A DNA stretch of 64,000 nucleotides from Bradyrhizobium sp. SZCCT0231 (GCF_018130245.1 NZ_JAFCKP010000017.1:62001-126000); one strand, 5' to 3'; positions 46,424-57,777 are shown, counted from the stretch's first letter. Translations and numbers: made by a program. Notes: generated by a model not told the origin, from the letters alone.

Positions 46424-46442
46424 GTAACTTTGTATGTTACAT
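46422..46442 (-). promoter_or_regulatory. Palindromic operator overlapping the Rrf2 start codon
   Basis: ATGTAAC (46422-46428) and GTTACAT (46436-46442) form a perfect 7-base inverted repeat with a 7-base spacer. On the minus strand its last two bases are the first two of the regulator's ATG. Rrf2 operators of the NsrR type are similar in shape, so autoregulation is likely. Confidence 0.6.
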
Positions 46443-46583
46443 CTCTGGCGAAAGGTCAACCGGCCTGAGCGCGGCGATCGCGCGCATGGTGCCTCGGTTC
46501 GAGATGATGCGGTGAATTTGTGCCCGAGCCTGCATGCCAGCGGAGAAGGTCAGCAGCATGATCGCGGTTTGACACGGTCTCAC

Positions 46584-47240
46584 CTATAGCTCTGCAAGTT
46601 CCTCACGCCGAAGCAGTTCGATCCGTCTTTGTGTCGTCCCCTCGAACCGAAGCAAGTTCTGATCGCGAAGCGTAGATAAAGCGCGCGAAACAGTCTCCAA
46701 CGTAAGCCCGAGATAATCGGCAATGTCGCGACGGCTCATGGGAAGGGCCATGAGTTGAGGACGTCCCAGTCGCGCGTCCATCTCGACGAGGAACGTGGCA
46801 ACTCTCTCCAACGCAGTCTTTCGCCCCAGCAGGAGCATGTGGTCCTCGGCGTGCTGGAGGTTCTGCGTGACCAGTCTCAGAAGGCTCTTTGTGCCGCCCA
46901 TCCGGCTCTCGGTTGCCTCGATGATGCTGCCTCGTCTCATGATACGCGTGTTGGTTTCGATGATGGCTTCGGCCGTAAAGCGGTGACTGGTTCCATTCTC
47001 GAATCCGAACATGTCGCCCGGCAGATGAAACGCATTGATCTGGCGACGGCCGTCTGCGAGCAGCTTGTGGGTCCGGACTGCTCCCGCGGTGATCTGATAG
47101 ACGTATTCAGCGCTTTCGCCCTCACCGAAAATCTCGGTCCCTCTGCGATATCTATGTTCACTGCAAAGCACCCGCTCACCAGCGAGAGCGGCGAGGTGTC
47201 CGTCGACGGGCCGTCGATGCGTGTTGATATTCACCAGCAT
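46584..47240 (-). CDS. Crp/Fnr-family regulator, FixK-like
   Basis: From the ATG at 47240 (GGGAGG just upstream) the product is 218 residues. A cyclic-nucleotide-like domain (YRRGTEIFGEGESAEYVYQITAGAVRTHKLLADGRRQI) is followed by the dimer helix and a helix-turn-helix MSRRDIADYLGLTLETVSRALSTL with the E..SR recognition pattern of Fnr/FixK. The N-terminal Cys cluster of Fnr is missing (only C48 region), so it is a FixK-type regulator controlled by another signal. Such proteins govern microaerobic respiration genes. Confidence 0.9.
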   Translation of the reverse strand: MLVNINTHRRPVDGHLAALAGERVLCSEHRYRRGTEIFGEGESAEYVYQITAGAVRTHKLLADGRRQINAFHLPGDMFGFENGTSHRFTAEAIIETNTRIMRRGSIIEATESRMGGTKSLLRLVTQNLQHAEDHMLLLGRKTALERVATFLVEMDARLGRPQLMALPMSRRDIADYLGLTLETVSRALSTLRDQNLLRFEGTTQRRIELLRREELAEL

Positions 47241-47862
47241 AGGCGCCTCCCTGATAACTCGACGCAAGTTAAGTAGACGGAGCCGCGCCGGTTTGATCGA
47301 GCGCAAATTCAGCGCTCAACCCTACGTGCTTGTCGGTAGGAATTGCCACGCGCGCAGGGTTGACGGAGGACGGAGAAAAAGAAAGCCGCCAGCCCTTGGG
47401 AAGCCGACGGCTTGGGTGGGGTCGCGTAGCGGAACTGCGCGGCACCTCGTTTAGCGAAGCAGGAGAGGGGCTCGTTGATCTGGATCAAACGGCGTCAGCG
47501 GGAGCGCATGTGGCAGGCCATGGTTAGGTGCAGTTCCGCAATGGGGCGAAGGCTGCCCTAGCCAGCTGCATGGCCCTGTTCGGGTCAGCTTCAGGAAGCA
47601 GACTCGCGGCGCTCTGAGCTAAGGTCAGCAACGGGCCAACAACGGGCGTCCGGCAACGACATCAATGTCTCGGCGCTTGCTGCGACCCGCGCCAGCCTCG
47701 GTAAACCGGCTCCGATGTAAGATTGACGATGAGCGCGTTCATGGTCTACCTCGCCGCAGCACCGCGAATCTACGGCCCCGTCTCCGACCGGATCGGCCGC
47801 AAGCTACACAAACGGATTGCTGAACGTTTGACGCCTCGCGCTCGCGCTATCACGCTCTCCTA
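47241..47862. other. Gap with regulatory-like site and debris
   Basis: These 622 bases between the Fnr-type gene and the large novel gene hold no confident gene. They contain a perfect FixK/FNR box at 47475-47488 and a possible transporter fragment near 47729. A weaker TTGAT-N4-CGCAA at 47293-47306 lies about 55 bases from the regulator's start. Confidence 0.5.
47475..47488. promoter_or_regulatory. Perfect FixK/FNR box with no clear target
   Basis: TTGAT-CTGG-ATCAA matches the FNR/FixK consensus in all ten defined bases. It is 235 bases upstream of the Crp/Fnr regulator gene and 240 bases before the plus-strand fragment at 47729. The gene it once served may be lost. Confidence 0.6.
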
Positions 47863-47902
47863 TCAAACTGACGTCCTGGTCAGTCGAAATTCCAGTGCGT
47901 AA
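47729..47902 (+). pseudogene. Possible MFS transporter remnant
   Basis: A 57-residue frame contains YGPVSDRIGRK, the loop motif between helices 2 and 3 of MFS carriers, with one hydrophobic stretch before it (SAFMVYLAAAPRI). The rest does not look like a transporter, and its end overlaps the neighbouring gene. Weak support. Confidence 0.22.
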
Positions 47903-50298
47903 CGGGAGAATAAATCACCGTCGTGTCGCGCCTCGTACTGATGTTCCTGCACCCAAGTTGCAACCAACTCACCAGGGTTCCCAAGTTTCGGCAGAGGTAC
48001 TTGGGCGACCCTAATCAGCACGTCGTTGTCGTCGAATTCACCGCCAAATTCACGCTTGGTGAGGCCCGGTAGCGGCCTCTTCGAATCCGTCATGTCCCAT
48101 GCCGACTCGGCATCCAGGCAAAAGATGTCCAGAGCGATAAGGTCGGCGGGCGCCCAGACAGCCCAGAATCCCGCCGTGACGAGCGTAATAACTGCGAGAT
48201 AAAATACGGCTACAATTGCAGCGCTAAGTGCTTGCGTTGCAAGCGCCTGAATTCCAGACTTCGCAAACACTTCGGCAAGTCCTGCAACTGCACTAGGCCC
48301 CCCGAAAGCACCGGCGAGGTCCGCAATTTTCTTAAAGGCTTCGAAGAAGGCGTTCCAAAACCCTTGAAGCTGATCGCGTGCGGCCGCCTCGCTGTCAATT
48401 TCAAAGCCCACGATTGCGAATGCCACGACACCATTGAGCTCAAATGGACCAGGGCCAAAGACATCGCAAACGTATGTGGCCGGTTTGCCGTCGTCCATAT
48501 CTTCCCACGGTGCGCGCGGAAACGGCTTTCGACTGATGTCCTTCACGTGGAAAGGAATGGAACCCTCCACGTCTAGCGGTACCTTATTGGCGACCAGATG
48601 ACCGACGAAAGCATCCCACCAAATCTCGTCGTCGCCACCCCCAGGAGTTTCCTTGATGCAACGGCCACGATCACTTCGGAACAGGAAGTGGATGTTCTCA
48701 TTCGGCAGGATCCTGAGCAGCAATCTATTCGATTCACGAACGATCGGGATGCCCGAGGTACCGGGGTCAATCACGCTGATCCAAACGTCGTATAGGCCTG
48801 CTGCGAGAGGTGCACCTGGTCGAGCGGGATCTTCAGAGGGAATTGGTACATCGACCCAGTCTCTCACTCGAAGATCGGTGATCACCCTGCCTTGCTCGTC
48901 ATTCACAGCTGTTTCGCGATCGCCCCAAATGACGCATTCCTGGGGTGGTAGGGGTGGGTGGTCTTTGAGTTGAAGATGCACTTTGACGGTAGGGGTTATG
49001 AAATTGAAACCCCTTAGCCGTATTGAGCCCCCGGCACGCTGTGTGGGTATCCGAAGGCAGTCGTTGCCAAACGTATAGTTTGGTCCTCCCTCGCAATTGC
49101 CGCCAAAAAGCCCGCCCGGAGGGGCCGGCGGAGGATGCATTCTCTCGCAATGCGCGACGATTCCGCCTGAGGCGTCGGGATCGAACCTACACGCTTGAGC
49201 GAACTGATAATCGAGCGGCGTCACCGCTCCCGTCTCTGGGGGAACCGCTCTAACGCTTTCGAGATTGCCGAACTCATTGGTGCTTGAGGCATCCGTTCGA
49301 ATGGCCGTGAGCCAAGGCCACGGAGCTAGAGGCGTCGTACTCTCGCCCGGAACACCTCCTGGAGGCCTCCAGGGGCGCACCTGACCAGGTCCTATAACAC
49401 CGCCTGAACCGCTGAACAGTTGCTGGCCTGCAAACGCAACGCCCTCACGCATGAACTCGGCGACGAATTCAGCCTTCTCGAGCGGGCGATCCCTTACTTT
49501 CTTGGCAAGCCCGTCATCGAAAAAGCACTCGGCTGTGCCGTCCTTTCGCAATTCGCCGTATCCGGCAAACGCAAACGCCATACTCTTGCGCTGCTCAGGC
49601 TCTAGACTAGCGAAGACTGCGTATATTCCGGCTTCGAATTCGTTCCTGCTCGGTTTCCCTGTGTTGTGGCGATCCCAAACCGCCGCTATGGCCGGTAGTA
49701 TGCCTTCTTTGATCTTAGTCGCGCGGCAGAGAGCCTGTACCCTACTTGCAGCCGACTTCTTGGGCAATTTTGCGGGAAGCTTACCGCCATTGTCCACGAT
49801 GGCAATGACCAAACGTGTGTGCAGCCACATGTTCATCGTGCCTGAACCGCTGAGCTCACCTGTAAAGCCGAGCCCTGTCGCGAGTTTCTTGCGCTCGTCA
49901 ATGTGGCTCTTTAAGCCAAAGAGCTTCATCAGATCGACGATGGAATCACGCCAGTCTAGCCTCTCAGAATTCCTGGCAACGAGGTCGTCAAGAGTTGCAA
50001 CCACTTCAACCGCATGGTTCTGCACGATCGCCATGATGATCCGATTATGAAGAAAAATATTCATCATCGCGCTGCCGCTGACGTCACCAGCAAAGCCTAG
50101 CGTGCCGGCCAGATTCTGGCGCTGGTGTAGGCTGCTATCCATGCCAAGAAGCTTCAGCAAATCGATGATCGAATCGCGCCAGTTTGGCTTCTCGGTACTG
50201 TTTGCGGCGGCGAGGCCGTCAAGAATAGCTGAGAGGCGTGATACGGCTGCGTTCTGGTCGCGGAATATCGTTTCCAGGGACGTCGCTAACGACTGCAT
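47863..50298 (-). CDS. Large protein of unknown function with two DUF3597-like repeats
   Basis: The 811-residue product starts at ATG 50298, nine bases after AGGAG. Residues about 38-95 and 114-173 are two DUF3597-like repeats: WRDSIIDLLKLLGMDSSLHQ and WRDSIVDLMKLFGLKSHIDE, each followed by LGFxGxxSGSxxMNxxLHxR. Residues 200-260 have an EF-hand-like look (VWDRHNTGKPSRNEFEAGI). A Gly/Pro/Cys-rich linker (300-420) leads to a probable beta-sandwich (425-530, SIRLRGFNFITPTVKVHLQL, then GLYDVWISVIDPG). The C-terminal 270 residues contain a hydrophobic stretch at 685-725 that could be one or two membrane helices, then a conserved-looking end. I do not recognise the family. The gene is visibly less GC-rich than its neighbours. 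Confidence 0.8.
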   Translation of the reverse strand: MQSLATSLETIFRDQNAAVSRLSAILDGLAAANSTEKPNWRDSIIDLLKLLGMDSSLHQRQNLAGTLGFAGDVSGSAMMNIFLHNRIIMAIVQNHAVEVVATLDDLVARNSERLDWRDSIVDLMKLFGLKSHIDERKKLATGLGFTGELSGSGTMNMWLHTRLVIAIVDNGGKLPAKLPKKSAASRVQALCRATKIKEGILPAIAAVWDRHNTGKPSRNEFEAGIYAVFASLEPEQRKSMAFAFAGYGELRKDGTAECFFDDGLAKKVRDRPLEKAEFVAEFMREGVAFAGQQLFSGSGGVIGPGQVRPWRPPGGVPGESTTPLAPWPWLTAIRTDASSTNEFGNLESVRAVPPETGAVTPLDYQFAQACRFDPDASGGIVAHCERMHPPPAPPGGLFGGNCEGGPNYTFGNDCLRIPTQRAGGSIRLRGFNFITPTVKVHLQLKDHPPLPPQECVIWGDRETAVNDEQGRVITDLRVRDWVDVPIPSEDPARPGAPLAAGLYDVWISVIDPGTSGIPIVRESNRLLLRILPNENIHFLFRSDRGRCIKETPGGGDDEIWWDAFVGHLVANKVPLDVEGSIPFHVKDISRKPFPRAPWEDMDDGKPATYVCDVFGPGPFELNGVVAFAIVGFEIDSEAAARDQLQGFWNAFFEAFKKIADLAGAFGGPSAVAGLAEVFAKSGIQALATQALSAAIVAVFYLAVITLVTAGFWAVWAPADLIALDIFCLDAESAWDMTDSKRPLPGLTKREFGGEFDDNDVLIRVAQVPLPKLGNPGELVATWVQEHQYEARHDGDLFSRYALEFRLTRTSV

Positions 50299-51173
50299 GA
50301 TTGGATGCTCCTGAATGTTTCGATATTTGATGCTCCTGAATGTTTCGATCGAGCATACTAGCATCACCCAGTAGTGCAATTTAAGATTGCTGACCGTAAC
50401 CTGCGCCAAAATGTCTCTTGATTTCGCATTGGCGAGCCGCGCCGCGTTCAACACCGGTAAGGAGCTATTGCACCTTCAACCGTTACATCGATCTCTACTC
50501 GAGTCCGTCGCGACGTCCCTGGTCATTCACACTCGAGGAATGGCTTGCAGTAACGAAGGCGGCGGGACTCCGGTTAGGGTGATATCGCGCAATGCAGGGC
50601 TCGGAGGTCAGCCACGGGTCACAAGCCGCCTATCCCGCTCAAGACGGCGCACTTCCGCCTTGCGTTGGAAACCCGACATCTATGAGCACCGCGAACCATG
50701 ATAGGAAGCACTTGGAGCGCGGTGCGGGCAAGGCAGAGTCTGCGGCGGTTATTTCGCAGACGTTGCTGGGCTGCCAGGTGAGCAGGCGATCAGGCGATCA
50801 GGGACACCAGCTTTTGCAACGCGTCGAACAGCGGAACGGCTTGCGCGCGCGTCTTGGTGTGAAGCTTGAGGATGTTGATACGGAGCAGCGGAAGGGCTCG
50901 CCCTATCCTGGTTCTCCGATGCTGCCATCCTGCTCCTGTTTTGCCCGACGGTGCAACAGTTTCGTAAAATCAGCAGAGTGCGCAGCGGTCCTTCGAAAAG
51001 ATCGTGCCCAATCAACGAGCTGAGGCGCGGTGACGATCCATCCCCATCTCATCGCGCTCTAAGCCGTTGATTTTGCTGCCCCCGGCTACTGTGCATGGGG
51101 TTGTTTTCGAGCTTTTTGTCTTGGAGGTGAGAAAGCGCCACGGCCGAGCCGGACCTGATCCGCCTCCCGCCCG
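50299..51173. other. Gene-poor stretch upstream of the large novel gene
   Basis: About 875 bases with only short, mutually overlapping frames, none with family resemblance. A tandem 21-base repeat at 50304-50349 lies at its left edge. The mixed base composition and lack of coding signals fit insertion debris. I cannot name any element in it. Confidence 0.5.
50304..50349. repeat. Tandem direct repeat carrying two ribosome-binding sites
   Basis: GATGCTCCTGAATGTTTCGAT occurs at 50304-50324 and again at 50329-50349, a 25-base period. On the minus strand each copy supplies AGGAGCATC; the nearer one is the ribosome-binding site of the large novel gene. Confidence 0.85.
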
Positions 51174-53195
<2,022 letters not shown>

Positions 53196-53276
53196 GGGGA
53201 TTACGGATAAGACCCCGGGGCCCCGAATACAACCGACGGCCGCGTGAAAGATCCGGGTTCCGGGCTCCGGGGTTCC

Positions 53277-54689
53277 TCAGGGCCGCGAGGAGAGCGCCTG
53301 CTCGATCCTTGCAGCGAAAGAGATCAGGCGCCCCTCGCTGTGGGGCGGGCCGACGAGCTGCAAGGAGACGGGCATGCCGGCCTGGTCGCGGCCGGCGGGC
53401 ACCGCGAGCGCGGGGCAGCCGAGGATCGACCAGACATAGGTGATCATGATCCAGTCGATGTAGCTCTCGGATGCGGTGCCCTCGATCTCGGCCGGCCACA
53501 TGATCTCGACGGGGAACGGCGCGACCTGCGTGGTCGGACAGATCAGGATGTCGAAGTCCGTGAAGAAGTCCTGCATGCGCCGGTAGATTGCCGCCCGCTG
53601 CTCCATCGCGGCCGCGATGTCTCTCGCAGACAGGCTTTCGCCATGTGCCATGTCGCTCGCAACCTCGGGCGTGAAGCGGTCGCGCGACTGCGGCCAAAGT
53701 CTGCCCCAGCTGGCAAGATAAGCCAGACCGCGCAGAGCGCGGATCACGCGCGGCAGCCCGGTGATATCGGGTGCGGTCTCGCTCATTTGGCAGCCGGCGC
53801 GCTGCAGCCGATCGATCGCGCCGCGGAAGCCGGAACGAATCTCCGGATCGACCGGCAACAGGTCGAGGTCCTCGGACACCGCGATTCGTCCCGCCCATCC
53901 CGGCTGCGCGGCGGCATTTCGAAATGACGCGGGTTGCTCGCGTGACAGCAGATCAGGCGGATGAAAGCCAGCCATCGCATCCAGCATCAGGGCAAGATCG
54001 GGAATCGTCCGCGCCATCGGCCCTTCGACGAAGACGGTGTCGAAGGGATCCGAAAGCGGCTTTCTCGGTACCAGGCCCGGTGTGGGCCTCAGTCCGGCAA
54101 CGCCGCAGAACGCGGCCGGCGTGCGCAGGCTGCCGCCGACATCGTTGCCATGGCCCAGATGGACCTGATGCGCGGCCAGCGCTGCCGCCGAGCCGCCGGA
54201 GGAGCCTCCCGACGTCAGGGCGGGAAAGAACGGATTGCGCGTCGCGCCGAACAGCGCGTTGGTGGTGTTGGCGCCGCCGAGCTCCGACAGATTGCTCTTG
54301 CCGACAACGATCGCACCGTTGCGCTGCAGGCGGTCGACGGCCGGATTCGAAACGTCCGGCGCAGGGCGGGCCGCCAGCGCGCTGCCGCCGCTGGTCGGCA
54401 CGCCCGCGACGTCGGTATTGTCCTTGACCGCGAGCGGAAGGCCGCAGAGAAGCGGCCAGTCTTCACCCCCAGCCCTTCTCTCCATCAGCCGCCGCGCTTC
54501 ACTGCGTGCGGCCTCGAAGCAGCGAACCGGAATCGCGTTGATCGCCGCATCCGTCGCCTCGATCCTGTCGATTGCGGCATCGACGACATCGAGCGGTGAC
54601 AGATGGCCTCCGCGAATCTCGGCGATGGCAGCGACGGCGGACAGCGCAAGAGGGCCAGTGCGAGGCGCAAGGCCGGATGCAGCACTCAT
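53277..54689 (-). CDS. Amidase, amidase-signature family
   Basis: The 470-residue protein starts at ATG 54689 (MSAASGLAPRTGPLALS). The Ser-cisSer-Lys triad is visible: Lys in GLPLAVKDNTDVAG, cis-Ser in LTSGGSSGGSAAALAAH, and the nucleophile Ser in GNDVGGSLRTPAAFCG. It hydrolyses amides. It lies two bases after the LacI gene stop on the same strand, opposite a peptide-type ABC importer, so the substrate imported may be an amide or peptide cleaved by this enzyme. A signal peptide is absent. Confidence 0.9.
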   Translation of the reverse strand: MSAASGLAPRTGPLALSAVAAIAEIRGGHLSPLDVVDAAIDRIEATDAAINAIPVRCFEAARSEARRLMERRAGGEDWPLLCGLPLAVKDNTDVAGVPTSGGSALAARPAPDVSNPAVDRLQRNGAIVVGKSNLSELGGANTTNALFGATRNPFFPALTSGGSSGGSAAALAAHQVHLGHGNDVGGSLRTPAAFCGVAGLRPTPGLVPRKPLSDPFDTVFVEGPMARTIPDLALMLDAMAGFHPPDLLSREQPASFRNAAAQPGWAGRIAVSEDLDLLPVDPEIRSGFRGAIDRLQRAGCQMSETAPDITGLPRVIRALRGLAYLASWGRLWPQSRDRFTPEVASDMAHGESLSARDIAAAMEQRAAIYRRMQDFFTDFDILICPTTQVAPFPVEIMWPAEIEGTASESYIDWIMITYVWSILGCPALAVPAGRDQAGMPVSLQLVGPPHSEGRLISFAARIEQALSSRP

Positions 54690-54691
54690 GT

Positions 54692-55720
54692 CTATGTCCG
54701 GACCGCGGCGGTGGACCCGCGCACCACGAGCGCCGGCTGAAGCTGGATCGACCTCGCTGCGTCCTCGGCGCGTCCCTCCGAAATGCGCGACAGCAAGGTC
54801 GAGATCGTGGTCTCGGCGATCGCCTCGGACGGCTGCGTTACGACGGTCATGCCCGGCCGCACCAGCCCGGCCCATGGAAGCTCGTCCACCGCGATGACGG
54901 AGAGGTCGTCGGGAATCGAGAGCCCGCGCTCGGCAATGGCACGAAGCAATCCGAGCGAGAGATGATTGTTGGTGGCGAAGATCGCGGTTGGCCGCTGCGC
55001 ATGGCCGAGCAGCCGCATTGCTGCGGCATGACCGGCGGCCTCCGAAAAATTGTCCTTCTCGATCAGCCGTTCGTCGAGCGTGACGCCGCGCGAGGCCAAG
55101 CCGCTTCTCAGTCCGTCGAGCCGGTGACGCGCGATCTGATGCTCGGGCGAACCCATGATCACGGCGATGCGGCGATGGCCGAGATCGTCGAGATGTTCGG
55201 CCGCGAGCCGTCCCAGCGCGACATTGTCGGTCGTGACCGAATCGAGGTCGAGCCCCTCGATGCGTCGGTCCACCAAGATGCCCGGCATCGGCAGGTTCGC
55301 AAGCGCGGCCTGGCGTCCGCTCCAGCCGCGCCGGGTCGGGATGACGATGGCGCCGTCGGCGCGCTGCGACAGCAGCATTGCAAGATGCCGCTCCTCGCGC
55401 TCGGGGTCTTCGGCACTGTTGCAGAGAATGACGGAATAGCCCGCGGCGCTCGACAGCCGCTCGATGCTCTCGACCAGCTTCAGGAAATAGGGATTGGCGA
55501 GATCCGCCACCAGCAGCCCGAGGATGCGCGTGGCGCCGCTGCGCAGGCTGCGGGCGCTGGCATGCGGCGCATAGCCGAGCTTTTGTGCCGCCGCATTGAC
55601 GCGCTCCTGGAGCAGTTCGCTGACCTTGCCCGACCGGTTGAGCGTCTTCGACACGGTGGCGACGGAAACGCCGGCCAGCCGCGCGACCTCGTGGATGGTG
55701 GGCAGCGGCCCTCCCGACAT
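54692..55720 (-). CDS. LacI-family transcriptional regulator
   Basis: The 342-residue protein has the LacI helix-turn-helix (TIHEVARLAGVSVATVSKTLNRSGKVSE) with the hinge helix (SARSLRSGATR) and a periplasmic-binding-like ligand domain (ILGLLVADLANPYFLKLVESIE, then GRLAAEHLDDLGHRRIAVIMGSPEH). It precedes the amidase with two bases between and diverges from the ABC importer, so it is the likely controller of both. The ligand is unknown. Confidence 0.93.
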   Translation of the reverse strand: MSGGPLPTIHEVARLAGVSVATVSKTLNRSGKVSELLQERVNAAAQKLGYAPHASARSLRSGATRILGLLVADLANPYFLKLVESIERLSSAAGYSVILCNSAEDPEREERHLAMLLSQRADGAIVIPTRRGWSGRQAALANLPMPGILVDRRIEGLDLDSVTTDNVALGRLAAEHLDDLGHRRIAVIMGSPEHQIARHRLDGLRSGLASRGVTLDERLIEKDNFSEAAGHAAAMRLLGHAQRPTAIFATNNHLSLGLLRAIAERGLSIPDDLSVIAVDELPWAGLVRPGMTVVTQPSEAIAETTISTLLSRISEGRAEDAARSIQLQPALVVRGSTAAVRT

Positions 55721-55927
55721 CAGCTCCTCCTGTTAAACGATTTCTGTATCGTTGCGATCGGCCCTATGCAAGCAAAAATGCCTATTATTGATTTCTGAAC
55801 TGTTGCGGATGGCGGGCCTTCGTGCTTCATTAGAAAAACGTTTAACAATCTCGGGGGAGGCAACGGTGCGGAGCGTGGATTGCGTTCGGCAACCGCCGGA
55901 CCGCATTCGCGGGCCGGAAGGCGCGGC

Positions 55928-56869
55928 ATGACCGGCTATGTGCTAGGCCGGCTGTTCGCGGCGGTACCCGTGCTCCTCGCGGTCGCGGTATTCGTCTTCC
56001 TGCTGCTGAGCCTCGTGCCGGGCGATCCCGCCGTGCTGATCGCCGGCGACTTCGCCTCACCGCAGCAGGTCGAGGCGGTGCGCCAGGCGCTGGGACTCAA
56101 TCTGCCGCTGCTGCAGCGTTTTCTCGCATGGGCAGGACGTATGCTGAGCGGCGATTTCGGTCTGTCGCTGTTCAGCCGCATTCCGGTCTCGCAGCTTGTC
56201 GCGCAGCGCATCGAGCCCACGCTGCTTCTCTCTCTCATGACGATCACGATTGCGGTCGTCGTCGCGGTGCCGCTTGGCCTCGTCGCGGCCTATCGTCCCA
56301 GGGGACTCGTAGCGCGCATGACGATGGCGGGGGCGGTGCTCGGCTTTTCACTGCCGGTCTTCGTCGTCGCTTTCGCGCTCGTCTATACGCTCGCGCTCGG
56401 GCTGCACTGGTTTCCGGTGCAGGGCTACAAGCCGCTGTCGCAGGGCGTATTGGCCTGCCTGCATTCGCTGGTGCTGCCCGCGATCTCGCTCTCCTACCTC
56501 TATATCGCCCTGATCGCGCGGGTGACGCGCGCCGCGGTGCTGGAGGTGCTGCGCGAAGATTATGTCCGCACCGCCCATGCCAAGGGGCTCTCGCCTCGCA
56601 AGATCATCGCGCGGCACGTGCTCAGCAATGCCGCGGTCCCGATCATCACGGTCGTCGGCATCGGATTCGCCGCGCTGCTTGGCGGCGTCGTCGTCACCGA
56701 GACCGTGTTTTCGATCCCCGGCCTCGGCCGGCTGACGGCCGACTCCATTCTCCGGCGCGACTACCCGGTGGTGCAAGCCCTGATCCTGCTGTTCGCCTTC
56801 GTCTATGTCGTCGTCAATCTCGTGGTCGACATTCTCTACGCCGTCGTCGATCCGAGGATCCGGTACTGA
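55928..56869 (+). CDS. Peptide-type ABC transporter permease (DppB/OppB-like)
   Basis: From ATG 55928 (GGAAGG before it) the product is 313 residues. It has the family start (YVLGRLFAAVPVLLAVAVFVFLLLSLVPGDPA) and the EAA loop (DYVRTAHAKGLSPRKIIARHVLSNAAVPI). About six helices. It is the first gene of the five-gene importer and ends in an ATGA-type overlap with the next permease. Confidence 0.93.
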   Translation: MTGYVLGRLFAAVPVLLAVAVFVFLLLSLVPGDPAVLIAGDFASPQQVEAVRQALGLNLPLLQRFLAWAGRMLSGDFGLSLFSRIPVSQLVAQRIEPTLLLSLMTITIAVVVAVPLGLVAAYRPRGLVARMTMAGAVLGFSLPVFVVAFALVYTLALGLHWFPVQGYKPLSQGVLACLHSLVLPAISLSYLYIALIARVTRAAVLEVLREDYVRTAHAKGLSPRKIIARHVLSNAAVPIITVVGIGFAALLGGVVVTETVFSIPGLGRLTADSILRRDYPVVQALILLFAFVYVVVNLVVDILYAVVDPRIRY

Positions 56870-57777
56870 TGCGGGACGAGCCGATGACGATCACCTCCAC
56901 AGCAGAAGGGCTCGATACGCCGGACATCCGGGTCAACCGGTTCGCGCGGATCGCGAGCCTGCCGGTTCGTCATCCGATGCTGGCTCTAAGTTGCGCGCTG
57001 CTCCTCGCCTTTGGCGCGCTGGCCGTGGTCAGCCCGTGGGTCGCCGCGGATCCCGCCGCGCTAGACCCGCTGAGCCGGCTTCAATCGCCCTCGCTCGCGC
57101 AGCTGTTCGGCACCGATCAGGTCGGTCGGTCCGTGCTCGCCCGCGCGCTGTGGGGAACGCGCGTCTCGCTGTTGGTCGGTATTGCCGTCGCGAGTCTCAC
57201 CACCCTGATCGGCGTGAGCATCGGTGTCATCGCCGGCTACTTCCGCAGCGTCGACAAGGTCGTGATGCGCGCGATGGATGCGGTCATGGCGATCCCAGCG
57301 ATCCTGCTCGCGATCGCACTCGTGGCCCTGATCGGCGCTTCGCCGCTCGTGATCGTCACGGCGATCAGCCTGCCCGAAATTCCCCGTATGGCGCGTGTGG
57401 TGCGCGCCAGCGTCCTCACGTTGCGTGAACGCGTTTATGTCGAGGCCGCCATCACCTGCGGCGGACGCGCCGCGACCATCCTGCGCCGTCACATCCTGCC
57501 CGGCGCCGCCGGGCCGATCATGGTGCAGTCGACCTACGTCTTTGCATCCGCGATGATCCTGGAATCGATCCTGTCGTTTCTCGGCGCGGGCACGCCGCCC
57601 GATGTGCCGAGCTGGGGCAACATGATGTCGGAGGGCCGGCAGTTCCTCCAGATCGCGCCCTGGATCCTCGGCTTTCCCGCTCTGATGTTGGCGATCACGG
57701 TGCTCGCCGCCAACCTGCTCGGTGATGCCCTTCGCGATCTGCTCGATCCGAGCCTTGGGGGAGGCGAGGTGCGATGA
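56869..57777 (+). CDS. Peptide-type ABC transporter permease (DppC/OppC-like)
   Basis: The 302-residue protein starts at ATG 56869, sharing one base with the previous stop; ATG 56884 is an alternative. The N-terminal OppC-type helix precedes the GTDQVGRSVLARALWGTRVSL motif and the EAA loop (RVYVEAAITCGGRAATILRRHILPGAAGPI). Together with the upstream gene it forms the membrane channel. Confidence 0.93.
   Translation: MRDEPMTITSTAEGLDTPDIRVNRFARIASLPVRHPMLALSCALLLAFGALAVVSPWVAADPAALDPLSRLQSPSLAQLFGTDQVGRSVLARALWGTRVSLLVGIAVASLTTLIGVSIGVIAGYFRSVDKVVMRAMDAVMAIPAILLAIALVALIGASPLVIVTAISLPEIPRMARVVRASVLTLRERVYVEAAITCGGRAATILRRHILPGAAGPIMVQSTYVFASAMILESILSFLGAGTPPDVPSWGNMMSEGRQFLQIAPWILGFPALMLAITVLAANLLGDALRDLLDPSLGGGEVR

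Noticed and set aside
50592-51023. Plus-strand frame of 143 residues in the gene-poor stretch
   Set aside because: It overlaps an equally long minus-strand frame, has no visible start context and resembles no family.
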